Source: Zanthoxylum bungeanum
Lineage: Eukaryota > Streptophyta > Magnoliopsida > Sapindales > Rutaceae
Length of the DNA: 64,000 nucleotides
Direction: 5' to 3'
NCBI GenBank assembly: GCA_019454045.1
Contig: SKCR01035615.1
Coordinates: 1 to 64,000, forward strand
Shown here piece after piece: positions 13,059-24,965 of this stretch. The stretch's first letter is position 1. Each line of letters begins with the position of its first letter. The notes beneath the pieces are model-generated. The model made no database searches. It was not told where the DNA came from and was given only the letters and a program-made list of their open reading frames with translations. The position numbers and the translations under genes were made by a program.

Positions 13059-15362
13059 TGTAGGAAACGCTTTCCTAGCTCAGCGGAAACATCTTAGGCA
13101 CCCGGATCGGACTTGAATTTTTTTTCGGCTCTTCTCTTCCTTTGGCCGAATGCAACCAGCATGTATACTAAAATTTTATTTCTATTTTGGATAAAATTTC
13201 AGCCCCAGAACGCCCCTGAAACAGTCCCCGAACAGCCCCCGAACTGCAGTGAAATATTGGACTATTTTGGACCCCTTATGCGCCCGAACTGTACCCAAAT
13301 CAGCCCTTGATTTTCGTGACTAACAAAGATGTTTCAGATCTGATTTTTCACTCAAAAATCAGTCCTAACAAAGCTCTAAAAATACCCCAAGTGTTTCCCA
13401 AAATTCTGGATTGAAACAAACCGAGCCCCAAACCCCAATGGTTTATGCGGCAGTGAGCAAAATCTATGCTCACTGCCGTGACACAAGAATAAGATGGAGA
13501 AGGAGATAATTTTATTCGACACCAAAAGATCTTCCGTGCTATGTCTCACAACCAACGGAAAGTAGTGTTGGCTACACTCGCTAAATGAATCCCTAAACCT
13601 TTTAGAGATTATTAGTCACACATGTATTTTTCATATTTTTCTTCTTGTTCTTATTTTTCTTTTCTCAACAATTGAGAGAGAATGAGGAAGAAGATGGAGG
13701 CTAGGGTTTTCAAGAATGAGAGTTCTCTTAGAAAAATCTAATTTTTCTTTTTATATCTAGGATTTCCAATTTCTAAAATTTCAAAATCCTTTCCCTTTCT
13801 CACTTGTAATTTTCGGCAATCACATTAACTCTATAGGAAATTTTTAACATCAAATATATTACATAATTATCATCTTAATGACAATTTAAATATCCCATTT
13901 AAAGAGTTGTTAAATACAATTTAAGATCTGTGATTTCCAAAAACTCTTCACTTTATTTTGTTTAAGAATCGGCCAAGCAAGGAATTGAATAAAACAATTT
14001 GTAACATCAAGTCTTTAATTCCATAATTAAAAGATATGTTACAAAATCAAATAGTTACTACCTTTCATAAAGGTGTAACTTCCAAATTCAATCAAGGGTT
14101 TCCAAAACCCAAATTTGGAATTCCAAGATGCCCTCTAATTAAATTATATCAAATATAATTTAACAATTAATAATAAACAATTATCATATAATCATTTATT
14201 ACATAAACCATATATTAACTTTTAAAATATAGTTCTAAGTGTGACAAATAATGTTATTAATCATATTAATAATATTTATTCATATGTGACTATATAATTG
14301 GACTATCCAATTATATTAAATCCGCTATAGTATATTGAGCTAGCACGAGGACCAAATGGACCTACGGTTCCGAGCTCCAATAATCTCGAAATATTAATTA
14401 AGCTCTTAATTAATTATTCCGAATTATTAACTCCGAGTTATTCCACTAAAAACCTGAAGTTTCACTCTCGTTACCAAAGATAAAATATTAAGCCGAACCA
14501 AGTTGGTGTCCATCGATATAGTCACTACATATAGATTAACCCTTCACGAGTATCTCGTAATTAGAATCGCGTCATAATGTCCATTATACCCCTCTAATTA
14601 TTTTTACCTTAAGCACCATTGATTCTCTAATGAACGATTTATTCATAACGTTTATGAATTTTAATCTTTCTATTCGTAATAGAAAGACTTGAGCGCTCTA
14701 ACCGTTTAAGTACCAAATCAACCCTTAAGAAAGATACTCCTCTACTTCTTGCAAGAAGGAGTGAACTGTATGTCTATGTAAAACATTCCCAGCTACACAA
14801 CAGACCAGGTCCCCAAAGTACGTAGCTATTGGTCGGGACTGCAACACCAACCTCACCTTTGTAAATCAAAGAACATAGCCTGCCATGCAGGAGTTCGTAG
14901 TACACTCAGGATTAACATTAATCCATATATGACCATCTAGTAGATCGGAATGATTTTCTTTGTTTAACATATATTATGAAAATCATTTCCATCTAGGTCC
15001 AGTCCTATATGATCACATCATAAAAGGTGCCTCCATTCTCATGTCTCTACATGGACGATCCCCAATCAAGGTCGCCATACAAATATAGAATGGACCACAG
15101 CTATAGATAAACCATAAATAAAGTACCCGCTTTGTTTGCTCTCTATGGACTATTTAAGATTACTAACTTTAAACTTTAATCCTCTTGTGTATGACACTCA
15201 TACACTAAGTCTGAAGGTACATGAGTAATCTAGGGTATTTTGGATAATTTATAATATGCGATAATTAAACAAATAATTTGATAAATGAATAATGCATCAT
15301 TTTATTTCATATCATATAAAACCTTTTACATCATATGTAGCTCTAGAGCATACATCCAAACA
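13059..15362 (-). mobile_element. Solo LTR E2 (2304 bp, TSD TCTAG)
   Basis: Begins TGTAGGAAACGC and ends CATCCAAACA. TCTAG flanks it on both sides (13054-13058 and 15363-15367), a perfect 5-bp target-site duplication. There is no internal region, and the interrupted E1 sequence continues directly after the second TCTAG. It is therefore a solo LTR left by LTR-LTR recombination. Its family is that of the 3' LTR at 15588-17699. A perfect 12-bp-stem hairpin lies at 13448-13478. Confidence 0.88.
13448..13478 (-). repeat. Perfect inverted repeat in LTR E2
   Basis: Stem arms CGGCAGTGAGCA (13448-13459) and TGCTCACTGCCG (13467-13478) flank a 7-nt loop. Weaker versions occur at the homologous place in E3 (about 15973-16005) and E1 (about 15460-15476). 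Conservation in three copies suggests a functional RNA or DNA structure in the R-U5 part of the LTR, though the role is unknown. Confidence 0.8.
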
Positions 15363-15367
15363 TCTAG

Positions 15368-15587
15368 CCCACTCTAGCTTTTGCTGGTAGTGAGTCATAA
15401 CATGGAAGATCATTTGGTGTTAAAAAAGTTATTCATTCTTCCTGACCATTGTACTCACTGCAGTGAGCATAAAATTCTGCTTACAACCACCATTTTTCCT
15501 AGTCGTTTGTGAATTTTTTTTTTATAATTTTTCCCAGAATATTTGATAACACAAAAGGGTATTTTGTGGACACTTCGGGGTTGTTTT
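15368..15587 (+). repeat. Copia LTR remnant E1, second part
   Basis: Continues E1 after the solo LTR. The order CCCACTCTAGCTTTTGCTGG, then the CACTGCAGTGAGCATAAAATT hairpin region, then CGGGGTTGTTTT, runs in reverse to 15880-16075 of LTR E3. It is cut at 15587 by the insertion of copia E3. Confidence 0.72.
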
Positions 15588-17699
15588 TGTAGGAAACGAT
15601 TTTCCCCGCGCAGCGGAATTGGCTTAAGCACCAGGATCGACCTTGAAAATTTTTCTGCCTTTTCCTTTCTGAACCAAAACTGTCCAGCCTCTTTTGAACT
15701 TGTTTTGCATATGTTTTTCACTATTTTCTAGCCCCGAAAAGCCCTTGAACAGCCCAAAAACTGGACTGTTTTGGACACCGAAAACACTGCCTTTTAGGCT
15801 CACATCACATTTTTTTTGTGCTGGCTGTTTTCTATTTTTTTTGCAACTATTTTGGACGATATAATCACTCCAAAACAACCCAAAACGTCCATGAAATATC
15901 TCTTTTTGTTCCCAAAATTTCATGGGCAAAAACACAACAAAAACAACCCAGAAATATATAATAAAGGTGGCGGCAGTGAGCATAATTTTATACTCACTGT
16001 CTGAGTATAAAGGTATAGAAGAATGTGTTTTTGGTTTGATTTTCAAAAAGTCTTATGTGCTATATCTCGCTACCAGCAAATAGAAGTGTGGGCTTCACTC
16101 ACTAAAGATTAAATCTCTAAATACTTTTGAGAATTATTTTGTCACACAAAATGTTTTTCTTTTTTGTTCTTCCATTTTTTCTTTCAACACTTGAGAAAAA
16201 AATAAGAAAAAAAAGAGGCTAGGGTTTAGAGAATGAGATTATCCTTAAAAGAAAAACATATTTTTATTTTATAGCTAGGGTTTTTAGCTGTCAAGTTTGC
16301 AACCAAATTACAAAAAATAACCCCCAAACTATTTGCATTATTCGGCCAGCCCTAAGGAAAATGTGACACCAAAATTTTGATGATTAATGTCATCATAATG
16401 ACATTTAACATGTTACTTAATACAATAATGTAACTACCATTTTCGTAATGAAGAGTTTCAAAATAAAATTTTAAATTTATTCATTTCCTAAATGATATAT
16501 TAAATTATAAAATATAATTTAATAATTACAAATTTTTATTAATAAATTAATTGATTATTTCATAATCATTTATTTAATGAAAACTTTATATTAAATTTAA
16601 CATAAAGTTTTATGTGTGATAAATATATTATTAATCCCATTAATAATAATATATATGTGAGTATATAATTGGACTATCCAATTATATTTAATTTGCTACA
16701 GTATATCGAGCTAGCACGTGGACCAAACAGACCTATAGTTGCGAGCTCTAATAATCCTGGAATATTAATTAAACTCTTTAATTTAATATTCAAAATTATT
16801 AACTTTAGGTTATTACACTAAAAACCCAAAGATGTATTCTTGGTTTCGTAGATATATTATATAAGCCGAACTACGTCAGTGTCCATCGATATAGTCAATA
16901 TATACAGATTGACCCTTCACGAGTATCTCATCATTAGAGCCGGTCAAAATATCTATTTTACCTCTCTTATTATTTTTATCTCAAGTACCGTTAATTCTCT
17001 AATGAACGATTTATTCATAACCATTATGGCTATTAATATTTCTATTCGTAATAGAAAAACGTGAGCGCTCTAATCGTTCAAGTACGGAATCAACCCTTAA
17101 GAAATATACTCATTTACTTCTCGTAAAAAGGAGTGAATTTCATATCTATGTAAAACGTCCCAAGAAACACACCAAATTATGTCCTCAAAGTACGTAACTA
17201 TTGGTCGGGATTTCTACACCAACATTACCTTTGTAAATCAAAGGACATGACATGCCATGTAAGAGTTCGTAGTATACTCACGATTCAGATCTATCTATTT
17301 ATGACCATCTAGTAGATTGAAATGAATTTATTTATTTAACGAATATTATAGGAAACTCATTTCGATATAGGTTTAGTCTTATATGATCGGATCATATAAG
17401 GTGCCTCCATTCTCATGTCACCACTTGGATGATCTCGGATCAAGGTCGCCTTAAAATTATAAAATAGACCGCAGCTATAGATAAACCACAAACAAAATAC
17501 TCATTTTGTTTGCTCTTTATGGACTATTTTAGATTACTAACTTCAAACTTAATTCCTCTTGTGTATGACACCCGTACATTAAGTCTAAAGGCATATAAAT
17601 AATCAAGGGTAAACAATATAATTTACAATATGTGATTTAAATCAAAATATTTGATAAATGAATAATGCATATTTTATTTCATAATAAATAATCCCAATA
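15588..17699 (-). repeat. 3' LTR of copia E3
   Basis: Starts TGTAGGAAACG and ends ATCCCAATA, a decayed form of the expected CAACA. On its right is a polypurine tract (minus strand GCAAGTGGAAGAT) followed by copia RNase H on the minus strand, so this is the 3' LTR. It shares most of its length with solo LTR E2 and with fragment E4 near 61000. Confidence 0.85.
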
Positions 17700-20246
17700 A
17701 TCTTCCACTTGCAATATAGAAAATGAGACATGTTACGTAATCCTAAACCCTCTAGGTGACCTTCAAACACTTTAGCTGACAAGTTCTTTGTAAACGGTTC
17801 AACCAGACTCTATGCGGATGCAATCTTCGTGACATAAACGTCTCCTCTCTGCAGTATCTCCCTGATGAGATGCTATTTTCTCTCTATATGCTATCCCTTT
17901 TTGTGGCTTATTGGTTCTTTGGAATTCTCCATTGTACCACTATTATTGCAATAAAGTGTGAGTGGTTTATCCATATCTGGAACAACTTCCAGATATCCCA
18001 AGAATTTCCGAAGCTAGAATGCTTCCTTAGCTGTTTCGCAAGCTACTACATACTCAAACTCCATGGCGGAGTCAACAATACAAGATTGCTTTATGCTCCT
18101 CCACACAATGTCCCCACCACCTAGGGTGAACACTGATCTAGCTATTGATTTCCTAGAATAGACATCCGTCTAAAAATAAGAGTTTGTATATCCCCTGAGG
18201 ATCATATCCTCACCAGAATATACAAGCATATAATGTCTTGTTCTCTTAAGATACTTGAGATTGTGTTTCACAACCACCGAATGATCTAATCCTGGGTTAT
18301 ACTGGAACATACTGACTACTCCCACTGTAAAACAGATGTCCGATCTCATGCATAACATAGCATACATGAGACTACCAACTGTTGAGGCATATAAAATATG
18401 TCTCATTTCCTCAACTCCTTGAGGTGCATCAGGAGACTGTTTCTTTGACAAATGAATTCCATATTAGTAAGGAAAAATTCCTTTCTTGGAATTATGCATC
18501 CCAAATCGCACATGGATCTTGTCGATATAGGATGCCTGAGGCATAAGTAACATTCATCTCTTACAATCCCGAAGAATTTGGATACAAAGTACATAACTAG
18601 CATATCCCAAATCTTTCATTTGGAATTGATTAGCTAGCCAGGATTTCACGTCCGATAATATTTTTTTTTATCATTCCCAATGAGTAAAATATCAGTGATG
18701 TATAAATTGAGAAAAATCATATTTCCATCAATGACGCGTTTGTATACACAAGGCTCATCAATGTTATGCTCAATATTATAAGACTTGATCATGATATCAA
18801 ATCTAATGTTCCAAGATTGAGATGCGTGCTTAAGTCCATAAATAGACCTTTGTAGCTTGTAAATCGTTTTCTCTTGACCTTGGGCTACGAACTCCTCTAT
18901 TTGTACCATATAGATACACTCATCAAGATTTCCATTCAAGAATGCTGTCTTGAAGTCCATATGCCAAATCTCATAGTCATAATATACGGCGATGGAGAAA
19001 AGAGTGCGGATGGATTTAAACATGACTACTGGCGAGAATGTCTCCTCATATTCGACTCAGTCTTTCTGGGTATAACCCTTGGCTACTAGCCTAACCTTGA
19101 AGGTATGTACCTTCCCATATGCTTCCTTCTTTCTCTTGTAGATCCACTTGCAACCTATGGGTTTTACCACCCCATTAGGTTGGTCTACAAGTTCCCAGAC
19201 TGAGTTGAAGTACATTGAATCTATCTCGAGGTTAATGGCTTTGAGTCATTTCTTTTTATCAAAATTATCCATTACACAACGATAAGTCAATGGATCATCT
19301 ACACCATCACTGAATGCGACAACGTTTGCCTCTCCAACTCATAGATAATGATCAGGTTGTCATCCAATCCTCCCACTGCATCTAGATGGCAGATCATTCT
19401 AACATACTTGCATCTGACGCTCAGATGTTGAAGGTGTTATGTTTCTGTTAACTATTATTGACGATGGTGTACTGGTCGAACCAACACGTAACTCATCGAG
19501 TAATATTTTACTTTGAGGTTTGAACTCCCTCATATAGTCCTCCTAAAGAACATAGTGTTTGTCGATACAAACACTTAATTTTCTTCAAGACAATAAAAGA
19601 ATCCATTACTAGTCTCCTTAGAATAGCCTACAAATAGACACACCTGAGAACGTGGCTCCAACTTTATAGTCTTATTATTTAGCACATGTGTTGGACACCC
19701 TCATATACAGAAATGTCGTAAACTAAATTTACGACCACTCCATAACTCTAAGGGAGTCTTAGGAACAGACTTAGATGGAACTACATAAAGGATATATATT
19801 GCCTTTTGTAATGTATATCCTCAGAATAAAATAGGGAGTGAATTGTAATTAAACATAGATCTCATCATATCTAGTAGGGTCTAATTTCTCCTCTCCGCAA
19901 TACCGTTCTGCTATGGTGTTTCAGGTGTTATGCGCTGGGATACTATCCCATGCTCAACCAAGAATTCCTCGAAATCACTATCAAGGTATTCTCCTCCATG
20001 ATCCTATCGTAGAGTTTTGATCGTTTTACCTATTTGATTCTCAACCTCAGCAAGATACTCTTTGAACTTTTCAAAAGTATTTGACTTGTGCTGCATTAGG
20101 TAAACGTACCCATATCTAGAATAATCATAAATGAATGTGACGAAGTATTCATAACCTCCTCAGGATCTTACATTCATCAGTCCGTAAACATTTGAATGTA
20201 TTAGCTCAAATGGTTGACTAGCTTTTATACCTTTTCCAGTAAAAGG
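17700..20246 (-). pseudogene. Copia E3 pol fragment (RNase H-RT-integrase)
   Basis: Reading leftwards from 20246: integrase core with EYLDSDFEEFL and NGIAERRN, then RT with a LNGNLDE and KLQRSIYGLKHA stretch (18646-19023), then RNase H (17760-18450). Many in-frame stops and frameshifts are present. The RT catalytic motif is YITD at 18691-18702 instead of YVDD, so a key Asp is lost. The gene is truncated in the integrase at 20246 by LTR B. Gag, protease and the 5' LTR of this copy are not found on the far side of the insertion. Confidence 0.85.
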
Positions 20247-22715
20247 TGTAGGGGTTTTAGGGGCTAAATCCGGTAACGCAGCGGAAGCGGCGAAAAATCA
20301 AATTTTCGGATTTCAAAATTTTTTCTCGGATTAATTAAATAAACATATTTATTTAATCACCCAATAATTAAATTATGAAATAAAATTCAATAAATCAAAT
20401 TTATGTGAATTTACCGAATTGCCCTTACACTTGGCATTTTTGTTCATTTTAGTCCGAAATTGTTCAAATCAATTTTGGATGATTCTAAATCATTTCTAAG
20501 ATGAACTTAACATGTCCTAAATGTCAAAATACCATTTGCAACATAAAACCCAAAAATTCAAGCCAAGGCCGTGAGCCTCCATTAGGGTCCAAATTGTGCA
20601 TTTTGCACTTTCGTGCTTCAAAAGACATCAAGGCAAAATCCAATCAACCCAATATTTTACATGCATCATATACACATCCAAATACACCACATAAATGAAA
20701 AGCCCCAAATTTGTAAGTGGTCTTAAACTCTAATTTTTCAATTTGTTCAAATTGGACAAATTAGACCAAATTGGTTAAATCAATTACTTTAATCATGTTT
20801 CTTCCATCCAATTAAAGTCTCAACACAATGAAATAACTATAGATCAAATCTAGGTCATTTAAGAGTGGGTCAACAACTCTAGATTAGCAACAAAGTTTCT
20901 AAAACCATAAAAGAATGCTTATAACTACACTAGTTACAAACTTCCAACATCATACATGCATTACACCTTCATCAAACTTTTATCCATCAAAAGTACAAAG
21001 AATAAAGAATAGAAAAACTCAAGAACATCACCAAGTGAATCCCACAACAAGAGGAACAAATTACTCTCTAATGGAAGGTTGGAAATACTTACTAAATTCC
21101 AAGCTTTTTTTGATTTTTCTTTTCTTTTCTCTCTACCTTCTTTGTTTTATTTTAATGGAGTTTTGATAAAGTGTTTCAAAGTTATGAAACCCTAAAAGAT
21201 AACAAAGCAATATATACCTACACATAAGGCCTTGGCCGAATTTCGTATATGCCAAATATCCAAATATTTGATTTTTGCTTTATTAAATATTAAGTTGCCA
21301 ACTAGTTAAATAATGATCATTACACTTCTAATGATATTTTCAACTTAGTCAACAATGGCAACTAAGTCATTAAAACAAATATCTAAACCTTAAGATATTT
21401 ATATTTTAATTAATTTAATCATTTAATAATTAATTAATTAATTAATTAAATACAAATATATTAAATATATGTATAATATTTACATTAAATATCAAATACA
21501 TATATTCATTTATGATATTAGTCAAATATCTCAATTTGACAATTAATTAATGTATATTTGAATTAATCAAGTATTAAATACAAATACACAAAAATTAAGG
21601 AAATGACTATCGGGTCCTTTCACATGTATTTTCCGTTTAACCTTTAAACGACTTTATAAATAGTCAATATTATTTATAATTGTTGCCCTAGTTCTCTACA
21701 AGTATATTTCATTATTGAGACTCTCTAGATTCAGGCATATCCGTCACGAAATCCAATTTCATGTCCATAATCTACCCACCCGTAAATTATGACGATCACG
21801 AATAAACTCACTGAATCATACAGGTCGAGGTCATGCTAAATGTATAATTCCTCCGTCACAGGTATTCGGATAAATCCCAGAGATATAGATGTAAGCGTCA
21901 AATCTCTATAGGGATTATCCAGTCGACTATTCTATTAGCAATCTCTAAAAGAATGTTTAGAACTGGCTTCCAAACTGTACCACGGGCCCGTGGTTTTATC
22001 TGATTGCTAATCATATGGACTACATATGCTCTGATACACAGAACTGACGGATCCTATCTCGATACTCACAGGACACTCTGAGGATCTATCTACACCCAAC
22101 GAACAGGCGGAGGTATGATCTAAATAGATCGGTGATGTGACTGCCATCTAAGTGTAGAAGATGTCTCATGTGCCCACAATGGCATCTCAAGTCTAAGAAT
22201 CACAAGTGCTACTCAACCCGAGAAGATTCCTATTGACGTTGGTGTACCATCTATTAAGAATCTTCGGTGAGTCGTTCATTGTTTATCCACTATAAACACC
22301 TACACGTCTATATGAGTCTCCCCAGAATCATGGTTCATTGGGATAAACCATCGGACCAAGTCTCGATATACGACATGTACTGGTCTCAACGGATTTGACT
22401 AACCGACCCGTGTTAGTAAATCTTGAACAGGAACTATGTTTGATAATATACATTTAACAGTGACACTTCCCAATGTCAATTACAAACTAACTTTGTAACT
22501 GTGTACTGCATTAATATATTATCGGGCCTTTGTCTAATATATACATATCACTAAACCACATTTAGTTTCAATCTAATCGTAATCAGATCGAATACATATA
22601 TAAAAACAAGAGGTGCAACCATAAATAAGTAATATTAAGGGAAAATGGGATGTTCGTATTCATGAATTAGACATAAATACGGTCCGGATTGGCGCTCTGA
22701 GCACCAACCCCAACA
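20247..22715 (-). repeat. 3' LTR of element B (2469 bp)
   Basis: Begins TGTAGGGGTTTTAGGGG and ends CACCAACCCCAACA. On its right the minus strand has AGAGCAAGTGGGAGAAAT, a polypurine tract, so this is the 3' LTR of a minus-strand element. It is homologous, in reverse, to the LTR at 54901-57274 (copia C). It interrupts the integrase gene of copia E3. A (TTAA)n-like stretch lies near 21420-21450. Confidence 0.87.
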
Positions 22716-23121
22716 ATTTCTCCCACTTGCTCTAGTGCCAATCCATGGTATCATATACACATCTCAATGTCTATCGTATGCACATGGCCCTCAAAAGCTC
22801 ACCCAGTACTTAAGAGGTAGGCAACAAGAAACAGGTCCGCTATGACATATTGAGCTTGTCAAACAAACTCCATCGTTTCCCACAGTCAGCATCTTTCATA
22901 TTTTGTATAATCTAAATTATACATTGATATGACTCTGATGCTACATCAGGATTATGCTACAGCTACTAATTTGTCCAAGTATTTAGGGATCAAATCTAAA
23001 ATACTATGCGGACAACCGCAAGTACAACACCAATATAAAACTTCTAATTTATAAGGTCACTATGCAACTTCATAAGTCAATACTTCATAAGTTGCATCTA
23101 ATTCCACTTAGATAGTAGAAT
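22716..23121 (-). other. Element B interior, part 1 (non-coding)
   Basis: It begins with the polypurine tract (22716-22735) and has no coding similarity I can see, although intact copia elements carry RNase H here. It is cut by the Athila-like insertion. The last five bases (AGAAT, 23117-23121) are one half of that insertion's target duplication. Confidence 0.65.
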
Positions 23122-24965
23122 TGACCGACGTAATCACACACGTATAACGTAAGCGCACGTATCATTCAAGTAGTATAAAAAGTATCGATCCCACGAGGAC
23201 TTAATATCTATTCTATTAATTTTATGAGGTCAAGTGATTACTAATATCTAACAAGTTGTTTGGAAAGATAATGATGATTCTAAATTTAAAACAAGTAAAA
23301 GAAATTAAGAGTAGATTAATGAGAAATAAAACTATCTAGGGTTGTGAATTCTTCCAATATTAATTAAAAGATGAAGTAGTTAAATCATAGTTGGGTAAAT
23401 ATTGATTTATTAATCTGGAATATTAAATTATGTAAAAGCCTCTTCCGATGGTCATTTACAAATACCTAGTTTACTTCAATTGAATCATATGTCTATGTCA
23501 ACCAAATTACCTAGATTCATTAAGTTTGAATTCCAATTATGATTACCCCCGCCCAACATGTATATTCCTATCCTGTAAGGAAATCTATTAAAGGTTTATC
23601 TATCCTTAAAGAAGATCGTGGGTTGTTGAGTATAAGGTCTTTAAACTTAAAGTCCATATGTCTAGTTCATTTTAGGTTTATCTATTCAATTTTATTAGTG
23701 ATCAGTTAATAAAAAGGCATTAAGATTATGACTCAACAAATAACTATTTAATTACCAAAAATATAATCTAACCCTTTTTAAAATCGGTGATATTAGATTT
23801 TATCACAACCCTAGATATTTAATTTAGTTACAACACATAGCTAAAGCTGATATAAACTTAAAAGACATAAAATGAAATTACTGAAAAGTAATAAAAAGAA
23901 ATGCTAAGGTAAAAGGAATTAACTTCTACTATTCACTATTTAGATATCTCCCATAAAATAATATATATAATCTTGTGATATTTTAAATCAACCGTCTGGA
24001 ATGTCGGTATCCTGATTAATTCAAATTCAAATATACGAGCCATAAGGAGGAACAGAAATATAAACTTAAACCAACCGTCCAGTATGGCGGTATCCTCATT
24101 AAGTCAGGTTTAACCAATTTAAATTGAATAACCAACCGTCCGGAATGGCGGTATCCTTTATTAAATCAGGTTTTAAATAGTTTATATATTATATTTTAAG
24201 GGAGATTAATCTAAATAGCAAAAGTAAAAGAATTACCTTTTTACCTCAGCATGGAGAAGTTACATTCTCATGGATGAATAGTAAAAATAAATAAGTTTAA
24301 GAAGGAAAAGTACTTATTTATAGAAGAAAGTTACTACTACAAAACGTAATTAAAACTGAATATTTAAAGAAACTAAGAAGAGAACTCCCAATTTATATAA
24401 GAGATTTGAGAGGAAGTGGTACAATTGAAACTGAAAATTCGCTCTGAATTTATAGGCCCGAATAAGCCTCTGGCGTCGCGACGCCAGCTCATTTTTGCAT
24501 GGCACACTCTCGTCCGGACACGTGGCAAGGCGGCTGAAAAATTTCGGCTCGTTGAATTTTTGACACGTGGCATGGCGGCTGGAAAATTTCGGCTTGTTGA
24601 ATTTTTGACACGTGGCATGCGGCGCACGTTAGCGGATCGCTTGTGATGATGACACGTGGCACGACTCACGTTAGCAAAGTCAAACTTGTCAAACTTTGAC
24701 TTGTTGACCTGGTGCATGTTAGCAGCCTCCGGCGCACGTTAGAGGTCGGGACGCCCAGGGTTTCGGTGTCGGGACGCCCAAAATTACCAAAATACCCTTT
24801 TTGCCAAATTTCACAGTTTTGCTCCAAATCACCTCCAGAATGTCCTGAAACTTTATTTATCTACAAAATAACACAAAACACATCAAAATATTCACAAAAC
24901 GCAAGATAATATGCAAAATATTAAGTTAAATGAGTGAGAAATAGTGATAGTTTTACCACTCATCA
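23122..24965 (-). repeat. 3' LTR of Athila-like element (1844 bp)
   Basis: Starts TGACCGACGTAATC and ends ACTCATCA; the partner LTR is 33672-35506. The purine-rich tract TTTGGGGGTG on the minus strand adjoins it. It holds three copies of an ACCGTCCGGAATGGCGGTAT-like unit (about 23991, 24074 and 24135), a TATA box (minus strand, 24392-24401), an 18-bp perfect palindrome CTGGCGTCGCGACGCCAG (24470-24487), and four G-boxes between 24518 and 24660. Confidence 0.93.
24518..24660 (-). promoter_or_regulatory. Four-fold G-box/ABRE array in the Athila 3' LTR
   Basis: ACACGTGGC occurs at 24518-24526, 24563-24571, 24608-24616 and 24652-24660, with start spacing 45, 45 and 44 bp. The first two lie in a near-perfect 45-bp tandem unit. 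The later ones keep the spacing although the sequence between them has diverged. The core CACGTG with flanking GGC is the classic site for plant bZIP (ABF/HY5-type) and bHLH (PIF-type) factors. Factor binding is inferred, not shown. Confidence 0.8.

Noticed and set aside
24373..24717. A 114-codon minus ORF and a 76-codon plus ORF, repeated at 34918-35262
   Set aside because: Both lie in the Athila LTR over the 45-bp tandem repeats. The repeats explain the repeated peptide pattern.
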